A stretch of 64,000 nucleotides of DNA. Source: Virgibacillus dokdonensis (GTDB lineage: Bacteria; Bacillota; Bacilli; Bacillales; Amphibacillaceae). The stretch lies in NCBI RefSeq assembly GCF_900166595.1, contig NZ_LT745763.1, positions 2,100,660 to 2,164,659 of the forward strand, written 5' to 3'. Position 1 is the first letter of the stretch. Each line of letters starts with the position of its first letter. This document shows, piece after piece, positions 26,681 to 37,346 of the stretch. The position numbers and the translations under genes are program-made. Under the pieces are notes generated by a model that saw only the letters and a list, made by a program, of their open reading frames with translations, searched no databases and was not told where the DNA came from.

Positions 26681-28018
26681 TTATTTGTAATATAATTCTA
26701 GGTAATTCGTGGTCGTATTTCCAGCTTTAAATTGTTCGTGCTCTATTACATGCAACAACATTGAAATATTTGTTTTTATTCCTGTAACCTTATATTGCCC
26801 TAGTGCTTCTTTTAATAAAGCAATAGTTTCATCCCGTGTTTTCCCGTGAACGATTAATTTTGCAATCATTGGATCATAAAATGGGGTTACATCATAATTC
26901 GTACCTACAGCGATTTCATTACGAATGCCGTCCCCTTTCGGAGGTTGAAATATATCAATATGCCCAGGTGATGGAAAAAATGTGCTCGGATCTTCCGCAT
27001 ATATCCGAGTTTCAATTGCATGGCCTTGGATGGATAATTCTTGTTGCGTTAAGTTCAACCGTTTGCCGCTAGCGATTTCTAATTGCTTTTCAACAATGTC
27101 TATTCCTGTTATTTCTTCTGTAATGGGATGTTCTACTTGAATACGTGTATTCATTTCTAAAAAATAGTAGTTCTCCTCTTCATCCACTAAAAATTCAATT
27201 GTACCAGCATTCGTATAGTGAAGAGCCTTCGTTGCTTGAACTGCTTTTTCACCCATTTCTAGCCTAGTTGCTTCGGATATAAATGGAGACGGAGCTTCTT
27301 CAATCACCTTTTGATTTCTCCGTTGAATAGAGCATTCGCGCTCAAATAAATGTATGGTATTTCCATAAGTGTCAGCTAGTACTTGCACTTCGATATGACG
27401 GGCATTATCTATTTTTTTTTCAATAAACATTGCTCCATCACCAAATAAGCTTTGGGCTCGTTTCGCATTGTTCGTAAATGCTTCTGCCAACTCAGCTTCT
27501 TTATACACTACTTGCATACCAACCCCACCTCCTCCAGCAGAAGCCTTTACCATCACCGGGTAACTAATTTGATTAGCGTGTAAAAGAGCATCTTCCACTG
27601 TAACAATGGCGTCTTCTGTTCCAGGAACAATTGGAACTCCCGCTTCCTTCATCGCGCTTCTAGCTTCAATCTTATTACCCATTTTTTGAATAACCTGACT
27701 TCTAGGCCCAACGAAGATAAATCCAGCTTGTTCACATTGCTTAGCAAAGCCAGCATTTTCACTTAAAAATCCATAACCTGGATGTATAGCATCTGCTTTT
27801 GCTTCCTTCGCTATCGCAATGACTTTTTCAGCATTTAAATAACTTTCCTGTACACGTGGCGGGCCAATTAAATAACTTTCATCTGCCATTTTTACATGAG
27901 GTGCGTGTTTATCAGCTTCGGAATAAACACTTACCGTTTGAATATTTAATTTTTTGCATGTGCGGATAATCCGTACCGCAATTTCTCCTCTGTTAGCAAT
28001 AACAAGTTTATTTATCAT
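26681..28018 (-). CDS. yngHA: Biotin carboxylase subunit (YngH-like)
   Basis: 446 residues, AccC type. Visible parts: MINKLVIANRGEIAVRIIRTCK (N-domain), the ATP-grasp glycine loop VMVKASAGGGGVGM, FIEKKIDNARHIEVQVLAD, HLFERECSIQRRNQKVIEE, and FLEMNTRIQVEHPITEEITG with the bicarbonate/biotin Arg. It carboxylates biotin with ATP and bicarbonate. ATG 28018 has AGGGGGCAG upstream; a TTG at 28036 overlaps the previous gene and is less likely. It lies between the acyl-CoA ligase gene and the carrier gene. Confidence 0.93.
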   Translation of the reverse strand: MINKLVIANRGEIAVRIIRTCKKLNIQTVSVYSEADKHAPHVKMADESYLIGPPRVQESYLNAEKVIAIAKEAKADAIHPGYGFLSENAGFAKQCEQAGFIFVGPRSQVIQKMGNKIEARSAMKEAGVPIVPGTEDAIVTVEDALLHANQISYPVMVKASAGGGGVGMQVVYKEAELAEAFTNNAKRAQSLFGDGAMFIEKKIDNARHIEVQVLADTYGNTIHLFERECSIQRRNQKVIEEAPSPFISEATRLEMGEKAVQATKALHYTNAGTIEFLVDEEENYYFLEMNTRIQVEHPITEEITGIDIVEKQLEIASGKRLNLTQQELSIQGHAIETRIYAEDPSTFFPSPGHIDIFQPPKGDGIRNEIAVGTNYDVTPFYDPMIAKLIVHGKTRDETIALLKEALGQYKVTGIKTNISMLLHVIEHEQFKAGNTTTNYLELYYK

Positions 28019-28028
28019 GATCTGCCCC

Positions 28029-29663
28029 CTATTCAACTAACTTTTGCATCGCCATTTCTTTCAAGCGGTATTTTTGAATCTTTCCACTTGCCGTCATCGG
28101 ATACTCATCCACAAAAGCAATATACTTTGGTATTTTATGCCATGATATATTCCCTTCACAAAAAATGCGTATATCGGCTTCAGAAATAGTACTCTCTTTT
28201 TTGGGAATAATCCATGCCATTATCTCTTCGCCATATTTTTCGTCAGGGACACCAACAATTTGCACATCAAGTATATCTGAATGCTGATATAAAAATTCTT
28301 CAATTTCTCGTGGATAAATATTTTCCCCTCCACGGATAATCATATCTTTCATTCTTCCCGTTATTTCTAAATAACCATCTTCTCGAAGCAAAGCTAAATC
28401 TCCAGTGTGTAGCCAACCTTCCTCATCTATTGCCTGCTTAGTAGCTTCGGGATTGTTATAATATCCCTTCATCACATGATAACCTCTTGTCAACAATTCT
28501 CCAGGAACTCCACGTTTTTGTTCTTTATTTGTTCCTGGAATGACGATTTTTATTTCAACATTAGGATGAGGCATCCCGACCGTGCTCACTCGTAACTCTA
28601 TAGCGTCATCTGTCTTCGTTTGTGTAATTACAGGTGAAGCTTCGGTTTGCCCATATGCGATTGTTATTTCATCTGCGCCCATTCTTTCCATTACTTTCGT
28701 CATAACTTCCATTGGACAAGGCGACCCTGACATGATCCCTGTTCTTAAACTAGACAAATCATACCGTTCGAAATTAGGGTGATTCAGTTCAGCAATAAAC
28801 ATCGTTGGCACACCATGTAAAGCGGTGCATCTTTCTTGAGAAACTGTCTTTAGTACTTTTTCTGGGTCAAATTTCTCTACTAAAACCATTGTAGCTCCTT
28901 TGGAAACGGCAGCTAAGACTCCTAGAACACAACCAAAACAGTGAAAAAAGGGGACGGGGATACATAACCGATCTGATTCAGTCAACTTCATACAATCAGC
29001 AATTTGCTTCCCATTATTAACAATATTATAATGTGTCAGCATCACACCTTTGGGAAATCCAGTTGTTCCAGAAGTATATTGCATATTAATAACGTCATGC
29101 ATTGCTAAACTTGCTTTTCGTTCCGTTAGGTCTTGTTCTGCTATGCCTTTTCCTGCATGCATGATATCGATCCATTTATACGCAAAAGCATAATCCGTTT
29201 CACTTAAAACGATAATGTTTTTTAGTTTTGGTAAAACTTTTGATTTTATGTTCCCTGGTGTCGCGTTATCCAGTTCTGGACAAATATTTCTTAAAACTTC
29301 CAAATAAGACGTCCCTTTATAATTTTCAGCCATAATTAAAGTAGAAGCCTCGGATTGTTTTAATAAATATTCTAGCTCATTAGCTTGGTAGTTCGTATTT
29401 ACGGTTACTAATACAGCCCCTATTTTAGCGGTTGAAAATTGGGTCGTTAGCCATTCAGGTTTATTGTCCGACCAAATTGCCACATGGTCTCCCTTACTTA
29501 TTCCTAAAGCCATTAAACCTTTGGCTGCTTCATTTACCTCCTTATTAAATTCCTCATATGTTTTTCTAAGGTTTAATTCTGGGTAGATAATTGCTTCATG
29601 ATTCGGAAAATATTTTACTTGTTTCTCTAAAAGTTCCCCAACAGTTTCATGTAAAAGCGTCAT
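28029..29663 (-). CDS. yngI: Acyl-CoA synthetase, AMP-forming (YngI-like)
   Basis: 544 residues of the ANL adenylating family. The motifs are MQYTSGTTGFPKGVMLTHYN (A3), AYGQTEASP (A5), GWLHTGDLA (A7), ITGRMKDMIIRGGENIYP and the lysine TASGKIQKYRL. It activates a carboxylic acid (probably short or branched) to its CoA ester via an adenylate. B. subtilis YngI is the counterpart. ATG 29663 with AAAGGGGGAT upstream. Translation is coupled closely to the genes around it (22 bases after the dehydrogenase). Confidence 0.92.
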   Translation of the reverse strand: MTLLHETVGELLEKQVKYFPNHEAIIYPELNLRKTYEEFNKEVNEAAKGLMALGISKGDHVAIWSDNKPEWLTTQFSTAKIGAVLVTVNTNYQANELEYLLKQSEASTLIMAENYKGTSYLEVLRNICPELDNATPGNIKSKVLPKLKNIIVLSETDYAFAYKWIDIMHAGKGIAEQDLTERKASLAMHDVINMQYTSGTTGFPKGVMLTHYNIVNNGKQIADCMKLTESDRLCIPVPFFHCFGCVLGVLAAVSKGATMVLVEKFDPEKVLKTVSQERCTALHGVPTMFIAELNHPNFERYDLSSLRTGIMSGSPCPMEVMTKVMERMGADEITIAYGQTEASPVITQTKTDDAIELRVSTVGMPHPNVEIKIVIPGTNKEQKRGVPGELLTRGYHVMKGYYNNPEATKQAIDEEGWLHTGDLALLREDGYLEITGRMKDMIIRGGENIYPREIEEFLYQHSDILDVQIVGVPDEKYGEEIMAWIIPKKESTISEADIRIFCEGNISWHKIPKYIAFVDEYPMTASGKIQKYRLKEMAMQKLVE

Positions 29664-29684
29664 GAATATCCCCCTTTTGATCCA

Positions 29685-30827
29685 TTAACAACCTAAGTGT
29701 CTAGCAATAACTAAGCGTTGAATTTCTGAAGTACCCTCTCCGATTTCAAGTAATTTCGCATCGCGCAAATAGCGTTCTACTTCATATTCACGCATATATC
29801 CATAACCGCCATGAATCTGAATCGCTTGATTCGCTGAACGAAAAGCAGTTTCAGTAGCATATAACTTTGCATAAGTAGCTTCTTTCCCAAATGCTTTGTC
29901 TTTATCTTTTAACCAGGCAGCTTTATGTACCATATTTCTAGCTAACTCCACTTCCATTGCCATATCAGCTAACTTAAATTGAATCGCCTGAAAATCGGAT
30001 ATAGATTTACCAAATTGTTTTCGTTCTTTTGCATAGGTTAGCGCTTTCTCCAATGAGGCTTGAGCAATCCCTACACCGAGAGCAGCTATAGATATGCGGC
30101 CACCATCTAAAGTATATAGGAATTGTTTAAATCCTTTTTTTGGATTCCCTAATAGATTTTCTGTAGGAACGCGTACATTATCCAATAAAACTTCAGATGT
30201 ATCTGATCCACGAACACCCATTTTGTCATAACTGCTTGTAATCGTGAGCCCTTCTGTATGCGTAGGAACAATAATAGCAGAAATAATATTTTTCCCTCGA
30301 TCATCTTTTCCTGTTACAGCGGTTACAATAATCGTTTTAGCGTAGCTTGCGTTTGTAATATAACATTTTTCTCCATTTATAACATATTCGTCACCTTCCA
30401 CTACTGCTGTCGTCTTTGTTCCCCCAGCATCTGACCCAGCATTTGGTTCGGTTAAGCCAAACGCCCCTAATGTACTACCTTCAGCAAGTGGGACTAAATA
30501 TTGTTGTTTTTGTGCTTCTGTTCCAAAATAATAAATCGGACTAGCACCTAATGAAACAGCTGCTGCATAACTTAAGCCTGTGCTTCCACAAACGCGGCCA
30601 ATTTCCTCCACTGCTAAAGCATATGAAATTGTATCTCCCCCAGAACCACCATATTTTTCAGGAAATGGGATCCCTAACAATCCCAGCTCACCTATTTGTT
30701 TAAAAATATCAATTGGAAAAGAAGCTGTTTTATCAATTTCAATTGCTCGTGGTTTGATGACAGATTCAGCAAAATCCCGCACCATATTTTTCACCATTGT
30801 TTGTTCTTCGGTAAACGAAAAATTCAT
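29685..30827 (-). CDS. yngJ: Acyl-CoA dehydrogenase (YngJ-like)
   Basis: 380 residues, FAD enzyme that puts a 2,3-double bond into an acyl-CoA. Motifs: the FAD-binding [27 protein letters not shown], and the catalytic glutamate region [14 protein letters not shown] near the C-terminus, with QIHGGYGYM. Together with the carboxylase this suggests an isovaleryl-CoA dehydrogenase-like role, but short-chain butyryl-CoA activity is equally possible. The frame opens far upstream (30878) because it overlaps an operator; ATG 30827 (MNFSFTEEQ) has AAAGGGGG at 7 bases. Confidence 0.92.
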   Translation of the reverse strand: MNFSFTEEQTMVKNMVRDFAESVIKPRAIEIDKTASFPIDIFKQIGELGLLGIPFPEKYGGSGGDTISYALAVEEIGRVCGSTGLSYAAAVSLGASPIYYFGTEAQKQQYLVPLAEGSTLGAFGLTEPNAGSDAGGTKTTAVVEGDEYVINGEKCYITNASYAKTIIVTAVTGKDDRGKNIISAIIVPTHTEGLTITSSYDKMGVRGSDTSEVLLDNVRVPTENLLGNPKKGFKQFLYTLDGGRISIAALGVGIAQASLEKALTYAKERKQFGKSISDFQAIQFKLADMAMEVELARNMVHKAAWLKDKDKAFGKEATYAKLYATETAFRSANQAIQIHGGYGYMREYEVERYLRDAKLLEIGEGTSEIQRLVIARHLGC

Positions 30828-30849
30828 GAGCATCCCCCTTTGTTGGACT

Positions 30850-30867
30850 AGACCGACTGGTTGGTCT
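30850..30867. promoter_or_regulatory. TetR-type operator between regulator and acyl-CoA genes
   Basis: AGACCGACTGGTTGGTCT is an imperfect dyad with arms AGACC/GGTCT. It lies between the stop of the TetR-type gene and the start of the dehydrogenase gene, where a repressor of this operon would bind. Supported by position and symmetry only. Confidence 0.5.
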
Positions 30868-30883
30868 GTATTTGGCATTTCTT

Positions 30884-31513
30884 TTATCGAGAAGTGTCGG
30901 AACCATAACGTCCTCTTTTTTCCTCACCTAATTCAATCTCTTTTGGTATGATAGATTGTAAAATAAGATCAATAAATATGTCGCTAATTTCATCAATTGT
31001 ATTCTTCCCCGTAGGCTGATACCACTTATACGTCCAATTCACCATCCCTAAAATGGCCATTCCTGCTATTTCAACAGGTAAATCATCACGAAATTCTCCA
31101 TCTGCTTGACCTTCAGCAATTGTATCAAAAATCAACTGTTTAAACTGGTCTCTTTTTTGTTTAATTAAAGATTCATATTCTGGCTTCAAATAGATACTTT
31201 CCTGATAAAAAACGGAAATATGCGGTTTATAAATATCAAATACTTTCACAAAATCCTTAATAATCGCTTGCAGCTTATCTGTTGGAGAAGTATGACTGCT
31301 ATTTGCAGCTTCCGCTTTTTCCAATACATAGCTAATAAATATATCATGAATGACGTAAAGCAATTCTTCCTTAGAAGTAAAATGATGATAAAAGCCGCCT
31401 TTAGACGTTTCTACATCCTTAACAATTTCATTTACCGTTACACCATGAAACCCTTTCTTTTCAAATAACAGTAATGAAGTTTGAATAATCTTTTCTCGTA
31501 AATCCGTCCTTAT
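30884..31513 (-). CDS. TetR/AcrR family regulator of the acyl-CoA operon
   Basis: About 209 residues. The N-terminal HTH is complete: [49 protein letters not shown]. The C-terminal ligand domain is helical, like FadR (YsiA)-type regulators. No ATG, GTG or TTG is in frame in front of the HTH; a stop is found at 31541-31543. The ribosome site AAGGAGG (about 31514-31521) precedes only ATA (31513), AGG and ACG codons. Either a rare start (ATA or ACG) is used, or the start codon has been changed. Upstream of the yngJ-yngE genes and likely their repressor. Confidence 0.75.
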   Translation of the reverse strand: MRTDLREKIIQTSLLLFEKKGFHGVTVNEIVKDVETSKGGFYHHFTSKEELLYVIHDIFISYVLEKAEAANSSHTSPTDKLQAIIKDFVKVFDIYKPHISVFYQESIYLKPEYESLIKQKRDQFKQLIFDTIAEGQADGEFRDDLPVEIAGMAILGMVNWTYKWYQPTGKNTIDEISDIFIDLILQSIIPKEIELGEEKRGRYGSDTSR

Positions 31514-31526
31514 CCCTCCTTCCTTT

Positions 31527-31540
31527 TGTATACGTTTACA
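31527..31540. promoter_or_regulatory. cre-like (CcpA) site
   Basis: TGTATACGTTTACA matches the cre consensus TGWAANCGNTNWCA in all but one base. It lies just upstream of the regulator's ribosome site, where catabolite repression of this fatty-acyl operon would act. Confidence 0.45.
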
Positions 31541-31682
31541 TTATCATAGTTAGCTGAAAATTTAAAGTGTTTATACGAATCAAATATAATTTGACAACAA
31601 ATCAACAATGAGGAAATCATGGAATTGAAACAATATAAGCATTTTATAAGTAATACAAACACCCTGAATTTAAGTTATTTAA

Positions 31683-31719
31683 AAACCGAACCAGCATTTA
31701 CGATCTACTGGTTCGGTTT
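31683..31719 (-). terminator. Terminator of parE-parC
   Basis: Perfect 12-bp stem (AAACCGAACCAG at 31683-31694; complement at 31708-31719) about 37 bases after the parC stop, with A-rich side giving a T-run on the minus strand. Confidence 0.75.
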
Positions 31720-31755
31720 AGCTGTTATGTTCAAAAGAAAATAAATGATGTACGA

Positions 31756-34209
31756 TTAAGTTTCCGATGAATTTGCAAATGGCTGCTCATATTGGACTTG
31801 TTTCCATGCCTCGATAATTTCTCCATGAATATCAGCATCTATAATAAATGATCCGTTACTGTACCGATCACTATTGGATAGTTCTAATGGGAATACGTGA
31901 TGTACTTCTTCATCTTTTGTTTTAAATTGAATTGTATCTTGTTCGTTAACGAGAAAGAAGCCTCGTATTCGATGTGGTTTACTTTTCAGTTCACGAAGCA
32001 TTTGTAAACCTCTTTTAGCTCGACTTGTTTTCTCAAACATATTTAACTTCATCCGCTTGCAAGCGCCGCGCTGCGTTAAAACAACTAAAGAAGGCTCTGA
32101 TAAATCATCAAATATTTGACCACTAACTACATGTTCATCATTTTTTAACTGCATTGCTTTTACTCCAGCAGCACGTTGGCCAACAACTGAAATTTCGGAT
32201 TCGTGATACCATAATCCATATCCTTTGTCTGAAGCAACAAATACATCTTGATTTCCATCTGTTAAATGGACATTAATTACTTCGTCACCATCTTTCAAGT
32301 TAAGTGCAATCAATGGCTTTGCATATCTTTGTGCTTCATAAAGATGGAATTGGCTTCTTTTGACCATACCATTTTTGGTAAAAAACAATAAATAGCAACC
32401 TTCATGAAATTGACGTATAGGTAAACATTCAATTACTTTTTCTTCTTTTTCTAAGGTTACGATATTAGATAAATGCTGTCCAATATCTTTCCAGCGAATA
32501 TCCGGTAACTCATGTACAGGTAAATAAATATACCTACCTTTATTTGTGAACAAGAGAACTTTATCCGTTGTATTTAGTTCTATCAAGCGAATTAGATGAT
32601 CTTCTTCTTTCATAGCGAAATCTTCCCCGTTGGAAGCACTATAAGAACGTAAACTCGTCCGTTTTATATAACCATCTCTCGTCACTGACAATAGTACATC
32701 TTCACTTGCAACCATCACTTCAATATCAATTTTCAGTTCTTCAATCTCAGCCTCAATAACTGTTAAACGTGGCGTCGCATATGTCTTTTTTATTTTCCTT
32801 AAGTCTTTTTTAATTGTTTTTAAAAGTTCCTTTTCACTGCCTAAAATAAGCTCCAATTCCTTAATTCGTTCTTGTAAAGCATTTGCCTCTTGCTCTAATG
32901 AAGTAATATCTGTATTTGTTAATCTATATAACTGCAAAGTAACAATGGCTTCAGCTTGTGCTTCTGTAAAGGAATAGGTCGCGATAAGGCGTTGCTTTGC
33001 ATCCTGTTTATCTTTGGATGAACGGATCGTTTGAATTATTTCATCAAGAATAGAGATAGCTTTAATCAAACCTTCAACGATATGAGCACGATCTTTCGCT
33101 TTTTTTAGATCAAAAGCTGTTTGCCTCGTTACGACTTCTTTTTGATGGGCAATATACGACTCTAATAATTGGTTTAACGATAATTGTTTAGGTGTTTTAT
33201 CTTGTATAGCAACCATATTAAAATGATAGGTTACTTGTAAGTCTGTATTTTTAAATAAATAATTTAAAACACCTTCTGCATTTACGTCTTTTTTTAATTC
33301 AATGACAATTCGTAATCCTGTACGATCTGTCTCATCGCGAACTTCAGCAATCCCTTCTACTTTTCGGTCAATGCGCAATTCATCCATTTTCTTAACCATA
33401 TTCGCTTTATTGACTTCATAAGGGATTTCATCAATAATAATCTGTTCACGGTTTCCCCGTAGGCTTTCAATGCTTGTTTTCCCACGAACTACAATTCTTC
33501 CGCGACCTGTTTCATACGCTTTTTTTATTCCATCAAAACCTTGGATAATCCCTCCGGTAGGAAAATCAGGCCCTTTTATAACCTTCATTAATTCTTCCGT
33601 AGTAACAGTAGGCTTATCAATTTTAAGAATAACGGCATCTAACACCTCTGCTAAATTATGCGGTGGTATATCTGTTGCATATCCAGCAGAAATTCCAGTT
33701 GACCCATTTACGAGCAAATTAGGAAACTTTGCTGGTAAAACAACGGGCTCTGTATCGGTATCATCAAAATTAGAAATAAAATCAACGGTATCTTTATCAA
33801 TATCTCTCAGTAGCTCAGAAGCGATGCTAGACAATCTAGCTTCCGTATAACGCATGGCAGCAGGTGGATCGCCATCAATACTTCCATTATTTCCATGCAT
33901 TTCAACTAAAACGTTTCTTACTTTCCAATCTTGACTAAGTCGAACCATAGCCTCATAAACCGAGGAATCGCCATGTGGATGATAATTACCGATTACTGTA
34001 CCTACTGTTTTTGCCGATTTTCGAAAATTTTTATCATGTGTATTTTTTTCTTCATGCATAGCGTAAAGGATTCTACGTTGTACTGGTTTTAAACCATCTC
34101 TAGCATCAGGTAACGCTCTATCCTGAATAATATATTTACTATACCTTCCAAATCGATCGCCTATTACTTCTTCTAAGGGAAGGTCTAAAAATGTTCCTGG
34201 TTGAGTCAA
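31756..34209 (-). CDS. parC: DNA topoisomerase IV subunit A
   Basis: 817 residues. Decatenates replicated chromosomes with ParE. The catalytic Tyr is in [11 protein letters not shown] near residue 120. The quinolone-resistance region [19 protein letters not shown] keeps the Ser and Glu of sensitive enzymes. A helical tower and C-terminal beta-propeller blades follow ([24 protein letters not shown]). Start TTG 34209 with AAGGAGG upstream. It follows parE by 19 bases as in all Bacillaceae. Longer than GyrA motifs would not fit: the propeller lacks a clear GyrA-box, so this is ParC. Confidence 0.96.
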   Translation of the reverse strand: MTQPGTFLDLPLEEVIGDRFGRYSKYIIQDRALPDARDGLKPVQRRILYAMHEEKNTHDKNFRKSAKTVGTVIGNYHPHGDSSVYEAMVRLSQDWKVRNVLVEMHGNNGSIDGDPPAAMRYTEARLSSIASELLRDIDKDTVDFISNFDDTDTEPVVLPAKFPNLLVNGSTGISAGYATDIPPHNLAEVLDAVILKIDKPTVTTEELMKVIKGPDFPTGGIIQGFDGIKKAYETGRGRIVVRGKTSIESLRGNREQIIIDEIPYEVNKANMVKKMDELRIDRKVEGIAEVRDETDRTGLRIVIELKKDVNAEGVLNYLFKNTDLQVTYHFNMVAIQDKTPKQLSLNQLLESYIAHQKEVVTRQTAFDLKKAKDRAHIVEGLIKAISILDEIIQTIRSSKDKQDAKQRLIATYSFTEAQAEAIVTLQLYRLTNTDITSLEQEANALQERIKELELILGSEKELLKTIKKDLRKIKKTYATPRLTVIEAEIEELKIDIEVMVASEDVLLSVTRDGYIKRTSLRSYSASNGEDFAMKEEDHLIRLIELNTTDKVLLFTNKGRYIYLPVHELPDIRWKDIGQHLSNIVTLEKEEKVIECLPIRQFHEGCYLLFFTKNGMVKRSQFHLYEAQRYAKPLIALNLKDGDEVINVHLTDGNQDVFVASDKGYGLWYHESEISVVGQRAAGVKAMQLKNDEHVVSGQIFDDLSEPSLVVLTQRGACKRMKLNMFEKTSRAKRGLQMLRELKSKPHRIRGFFLVNEQDTIQFKTKDEEVHHVFPLELSNSDRYSNGSFIIDADIHGEIIEAWKQVQYEQPFANSSET

Positions 34210-34228
34210 ACCGAGCCCTCCTTAAAAT

Positions 34229-36187
34229 TTATTCATCTGTATAAATTTTATCATTTTCTAAAATATTGGAATCCTCATCCAAACCGAATTCAACATTGCC
34301 TTCAATCCATTTTCTTCGTGGTTCTACTTTATCCCCCATCAATGTTGTTACTCTACGTTCAGCACGTGCTAAATCATCAATAGTAACACGAATTAACGTT
34401 CGGGATTCAGGGTTCATGGTTGTCTCCCAAAGTTGATCTGCATTCATTTCTCCTAAACCTTTATAGCGTTGTAATGAATAGCCATTTTTAAATTCTTGAG
34501 CGACTCGTTTCATTTCTTGTTCATCCCACGCATAGGCTACTTGTCTCTTTTTTCCTTTCCCTTTAGCAATTTGATATAAAGGGGGAAGTGCAATATAGAC
34601 TTTTCCAGCTTCTACAAGCGGGCGCATATAGCGGTAAAAAAATGTGAGCAATAAAACTTGAATATGTGCTCCATCCGTGTCTGCGTCAGTCATGATAATA
34701 ACTTTATCATATTGAACATCCTCTAAATCGAAGTCACCGCCTACACCAGCACCAATTGTATGGATAATCGTTGAGATTTCTTCATTCTTAAAAACATCTT
34801 CCAGTTTAGCTTTTTCTGTATTAATTACTTTCCCCCGTAATGGAAGTACTGCTTGAAACTTGCGGTCTCTTCCTTGCTTGGCAGAGCCTCCTGCTGAATC
34901 TCCCTCTACAAGGTATAATTCATTTCGTTTTGCATTTTTTGATTGAGCAGGAGTAAGCTTTCCGCTAAGCAGGGTTTCTCTCTTTTTTCGCTTTTTTCCT
35001 GTTCTTGCTTCTTCCCTTGCTTTTCGAGCTGCCTCTCTCGCTTCCTTTGCTTTTATCGCTTTTTTAATCAGCAAATTGGCGATATCTGGGTTTTCTTCAA
35101 GGAAAAAAGTCAATTTTCCAGAAACAACGGCATCTACTACAGATCTTGCTTCAGGAGTACCTAATTTCCCTTTCGTCTGACCTTCAAATTGTAATTTATC
35201 TTCAGGCACACGTACCGAGACGATGGATGTAAATCCTTCACGTATATCTGTACCTTCTAAATTTTTATCTTTTTCTTTTAACAGTTCTGTCCGCTTTGCA
35301 TAATCGTTAAACGTTCTTGTAATTGCCGTTCGAGCCCCAGATTCATGCGTCCCACCATCTTTCGTACGAACATGATTAACAAACGAAAGCATACTCTCTG
35401 CAAAGCCATCATTAAACTGAAACGCAAAATCAACCTCAATACCTTGTTGTTCACCTTCAAAAGCTACAACCGGATGAAGTGTATCCTTTTCCTCATTTAA
35501 ATAATTTACAAACGCTTTTAAGCCATCTGGAAATTGGTATTTCTCTACTTGATGATATCTTACATCATGTAATTCAATAGTTAGACCTTTTAATAAAAAG
35601 GCTGCTTCTCGTAATCGCTCTGATAGTGTCTCAAAATCATAAACTGTAGAAGTAAAAATAGTAGGGTCAGGTTTAAAATGAATGGTCGAACCAGTTAACT
35701 TCGTCGTTCCTTTTTTCTCCAACGTTCCAACACGTTTACCTCCATTTTCAAATCGCTGAAAATATTTATGCCCATCTCGATGAATCGTTACTTCAAGCCA
35801 TTCTGACAAAGCATTTACTACTGAAGCACCAACTCCATGTAAACCCCCACTGGTTTTATAACCGCCTTGCCCGAATTTACCTCCTGCATGTAAAATCGTA
35901 AAAATAACTTCAGGAGTTGGTTTTCCTGAACGATGCATGCCTGTAGGTATTCCTCGTCCATAATCTGTTACGGAAATGCTATTATCCTTATGTATCATTA
36001 CTTTAATGACATCGCCAAATCCAGCCAAGGCCTCATCTACCGCATTATCTACTATTTCAAATACAAGATGATGCAATCCTCGAAGATCTGTACTTCCAAT
36101 ATACATTCCAGGTCGTTTTCGTACAGCCTCAAGGCCTTCTAGCACTTGAATCGAGTCATCACTATATGAATTAGCTTGTTTTGTCAC
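34229..36187 (-). CDS. parE: DNA topoisomerase IV subunit B
   Basis: 652 residues. It has a GHKL ATPase domain (FEIVDNAVDEALAGFG; YGRGIPTGMH; GGLHGVGASVVNALS), a transducer domain and a TOPRIM domain (LVEGDSAGGSAKQGRDR, PLRGKVINTEKA, IIMTDADTDGAHI). It powers strand passage with ATP. The start is GTG 36187, with AAAGGAG 7 bases upstream. First gene of the parEC operon. A LexA-type box 38 bases upstream suggests SOS control, as reported for this operon in B. subtilis. Confidence 0.96.
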   Translation of the reverse strand: MTKQANSYSDDSIQVLEGLEAVRKRPGMYIGSTDLRGLHHLVFEIVDNAVDEALAGFGDVIKVMIHKDNSISVTDYGRGIPTGMHRSGKPTPEVIFTILHAGGKFGQGGYKTSGGLHGVGASVVNALSEWLEVTIHRDGHKYFQRFENGGKRVGTLEKKGTTKLTGSTIHFKPDPTIFTSTVYDFETLSERLREAAFLLKGLTIELHDVRYHQVEKYQFPDGLKAFVNYLNEEKDTLHPVVAFEGEQQGIEVDFAFQFNDGFAESMLSFVNHVRTKDGGTHESGARTAITRTFNDYAKRTELLKEKDKNLEGTDIREGFTSIVSVRVPEDKLQFEGQTKGKLGTPEARSVVDAVVSGKLTFFLEENPDIANLLIKKAIKAKEAREAARKAREEARTGKKRKKRETLLSGKLTPAQSKNAKRNELYLVEGDSAGGSAKQGRDRKFQAVLPLRGKVINTEKAKLEDVFKNEEISTIIHTIGAGVGGDFDLEDVQYDKVIIMTDADTDGAHIQVLLLTFFYRYMRPLVEAGKVYIALPPLYQIAKGKGKKRQVAYAWDEQEMKRVAQEFKNGYSLQRYKGLGEMNADQLWETTMNPESRTLIRVTIDDLARAERRVTTLMGDKVEPRRKWIEGNVEFGLDEDSNILENDKIYTDE

Positions 36188-36225
36188 GCCGTACCTGCTC
36201 CTTTCATTTCTGTATGTACTATATT

Positions 36226-36239
36226 AGAACGAACGTTTG
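36226..36239 (-). promoter_or_regulatory. LexA (SOS) box upstream of parE
   Basis: AGAACGAACGTTTG fits the Gram-positive LexA consensus CGAACRNRYGTTYC/G at most positions. It lies 39 bases before the parE start. B. subtilis parEC is known as part of the LexA regulon. Confidence 0.65.
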
Positions 36240-36734
36240 CATATGTAAAGAAGAAAGAAGTTACTTCGCTGGTAAATAGTCTTTTCATACTATATTATAA
36301 ATAGCACACTTCTATTGTAATTAGAGAAAAGAGTTAGAAATAACATTTCAATTTGAACATATCTATAAATTTATTACTCCATAATAAAAGTTGGGAAAAC
36401 TACTCTTATTTTAATGTAACGGTTAATTCGTTGCTATGAAGCATTCATGATTTTAACTGCCTTCCATCTTCCTATTTTAAGCCCCGTTACTTATTATACT
36501 ATAGAGACAAGTTGCTCATATTGCAAGAATGACTCTCATTTAAACATGCTAAATCGCTGTCCCTTTCAATCATTGACGAGGTTTTTGTCCCACTCGTTAA
36601 TATAAAATTAAGTATATATTAAAATGCTATGGAGAGAGATTATTCCCCTTATTCTTCCTTCGCTTATAAGTTGTACGATCATCTTTAGAGAACAAAGTCT
36701 TTTTGCCCTTAGTAAAAAAAGACTTTACACAAAC

Positions 36735-36764
36735 AAAAGGATGACATGTTGTTGTCACCCTTTT
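36735..36764 (-). terminator. Terminator after yneT
   Basis: 12-bp stem AAAAGGATGACA (36735-36746) and TGTCACCCTTTT (36753-36764), one G-T pair, placed 10 bases after the stop codon. Confidence 0.75.
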
Positions 36765-36774
36765 ATTCTACCTA

Positions 36775-37191
36775 TTATTTCACCAACACAGCATGGACTA
36801 CTTTAATACATAAGTCCATAATAACAGTAAAGCCATGACGCTTTAAGTAATGATATGCTTCTTCATTAACAATACCTTGTTGAGCCCAAAAAACCCTACA
36901 ACTTGTTTTTACAGCTTGTTCTGCAATTTCAGGTAAAAATTCTGGTTTGCGAAACACATTAATAATATCTATTGAATCAGGTACTTCTGACAACGACGTA
37001 TAGGCTTTTTCCCCAAGAACTTCCTCTACAGTGGGGTTTACAGGAATGATTTTATACCCTTCTTGTTGCATAATCTTAGCAATTTGGTAAGATGTTCGTT
37101 CTGGATTATTGGATAATCCAACAACGGCAATTGTTTTAGCGGTAGCTAGAATCTGCTTCAGTTCTTCATTTGTTGGGTTTTCCCAAGTCAT
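36775..37191 (-). CDS. yneT: CoA-binding protein (YneT family)
   Basis: 138 residues. The CoA-binding (Rossmann-like) fold is seen in TIAVVGLSNNPERTSYQIAKIMQQEGYKIIPVNPTVEEVLG, DIINVFRKPEFLPEIAEQAV and the tail VIMDLCIKVVHAV. It is the same size as B. subtilis YneT and sits between parE and plsY as there. No catalytic activity is known. ATG with GAAGGAGG 7 bases upstream. Confidence 0.9.
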   Translation of the reverse strand: MTWENPTNEELKQILATAKTIAVVGLSNNPERTSYQIAKIMQQEGYKIIPVNPTVEEVLGEKAYTSLSEVPDSIDIINVFRKPEFLPEIAEQAVKTSCRVFWAQQGIVNEEAYHYLKRHGFTVIMDLCIKVVHAVLVK

Positions 37192-37346
37192 ATAATGACC
37201 TCCTTCATTTTATCCCAAAAATAAGTTGCTATAAGATTCCTGCTGAGACGAGAAATGAAGAGGTAACAGCACCTAAATGGTCTTCTTTGTAAGCATTCTT
37301 TAAGTCACACCTTAGTGATGCAGACAATTAGGCGAGAGGCTTCCCG

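Larger units (their letters stand above)
36188..36774. other. parE-yneT intergenic region
   Basis: About 590 bases without a gene. It contains the SOS-like box (36226-36239), the parE promoter region, an A/T-rich part with no recognised motif, and a hairpin AAAGTCTTTTT/AAAAAGACTTT at about 36694-36726, then the yneT terminator at 36735-36764. Confidence 0.6.
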
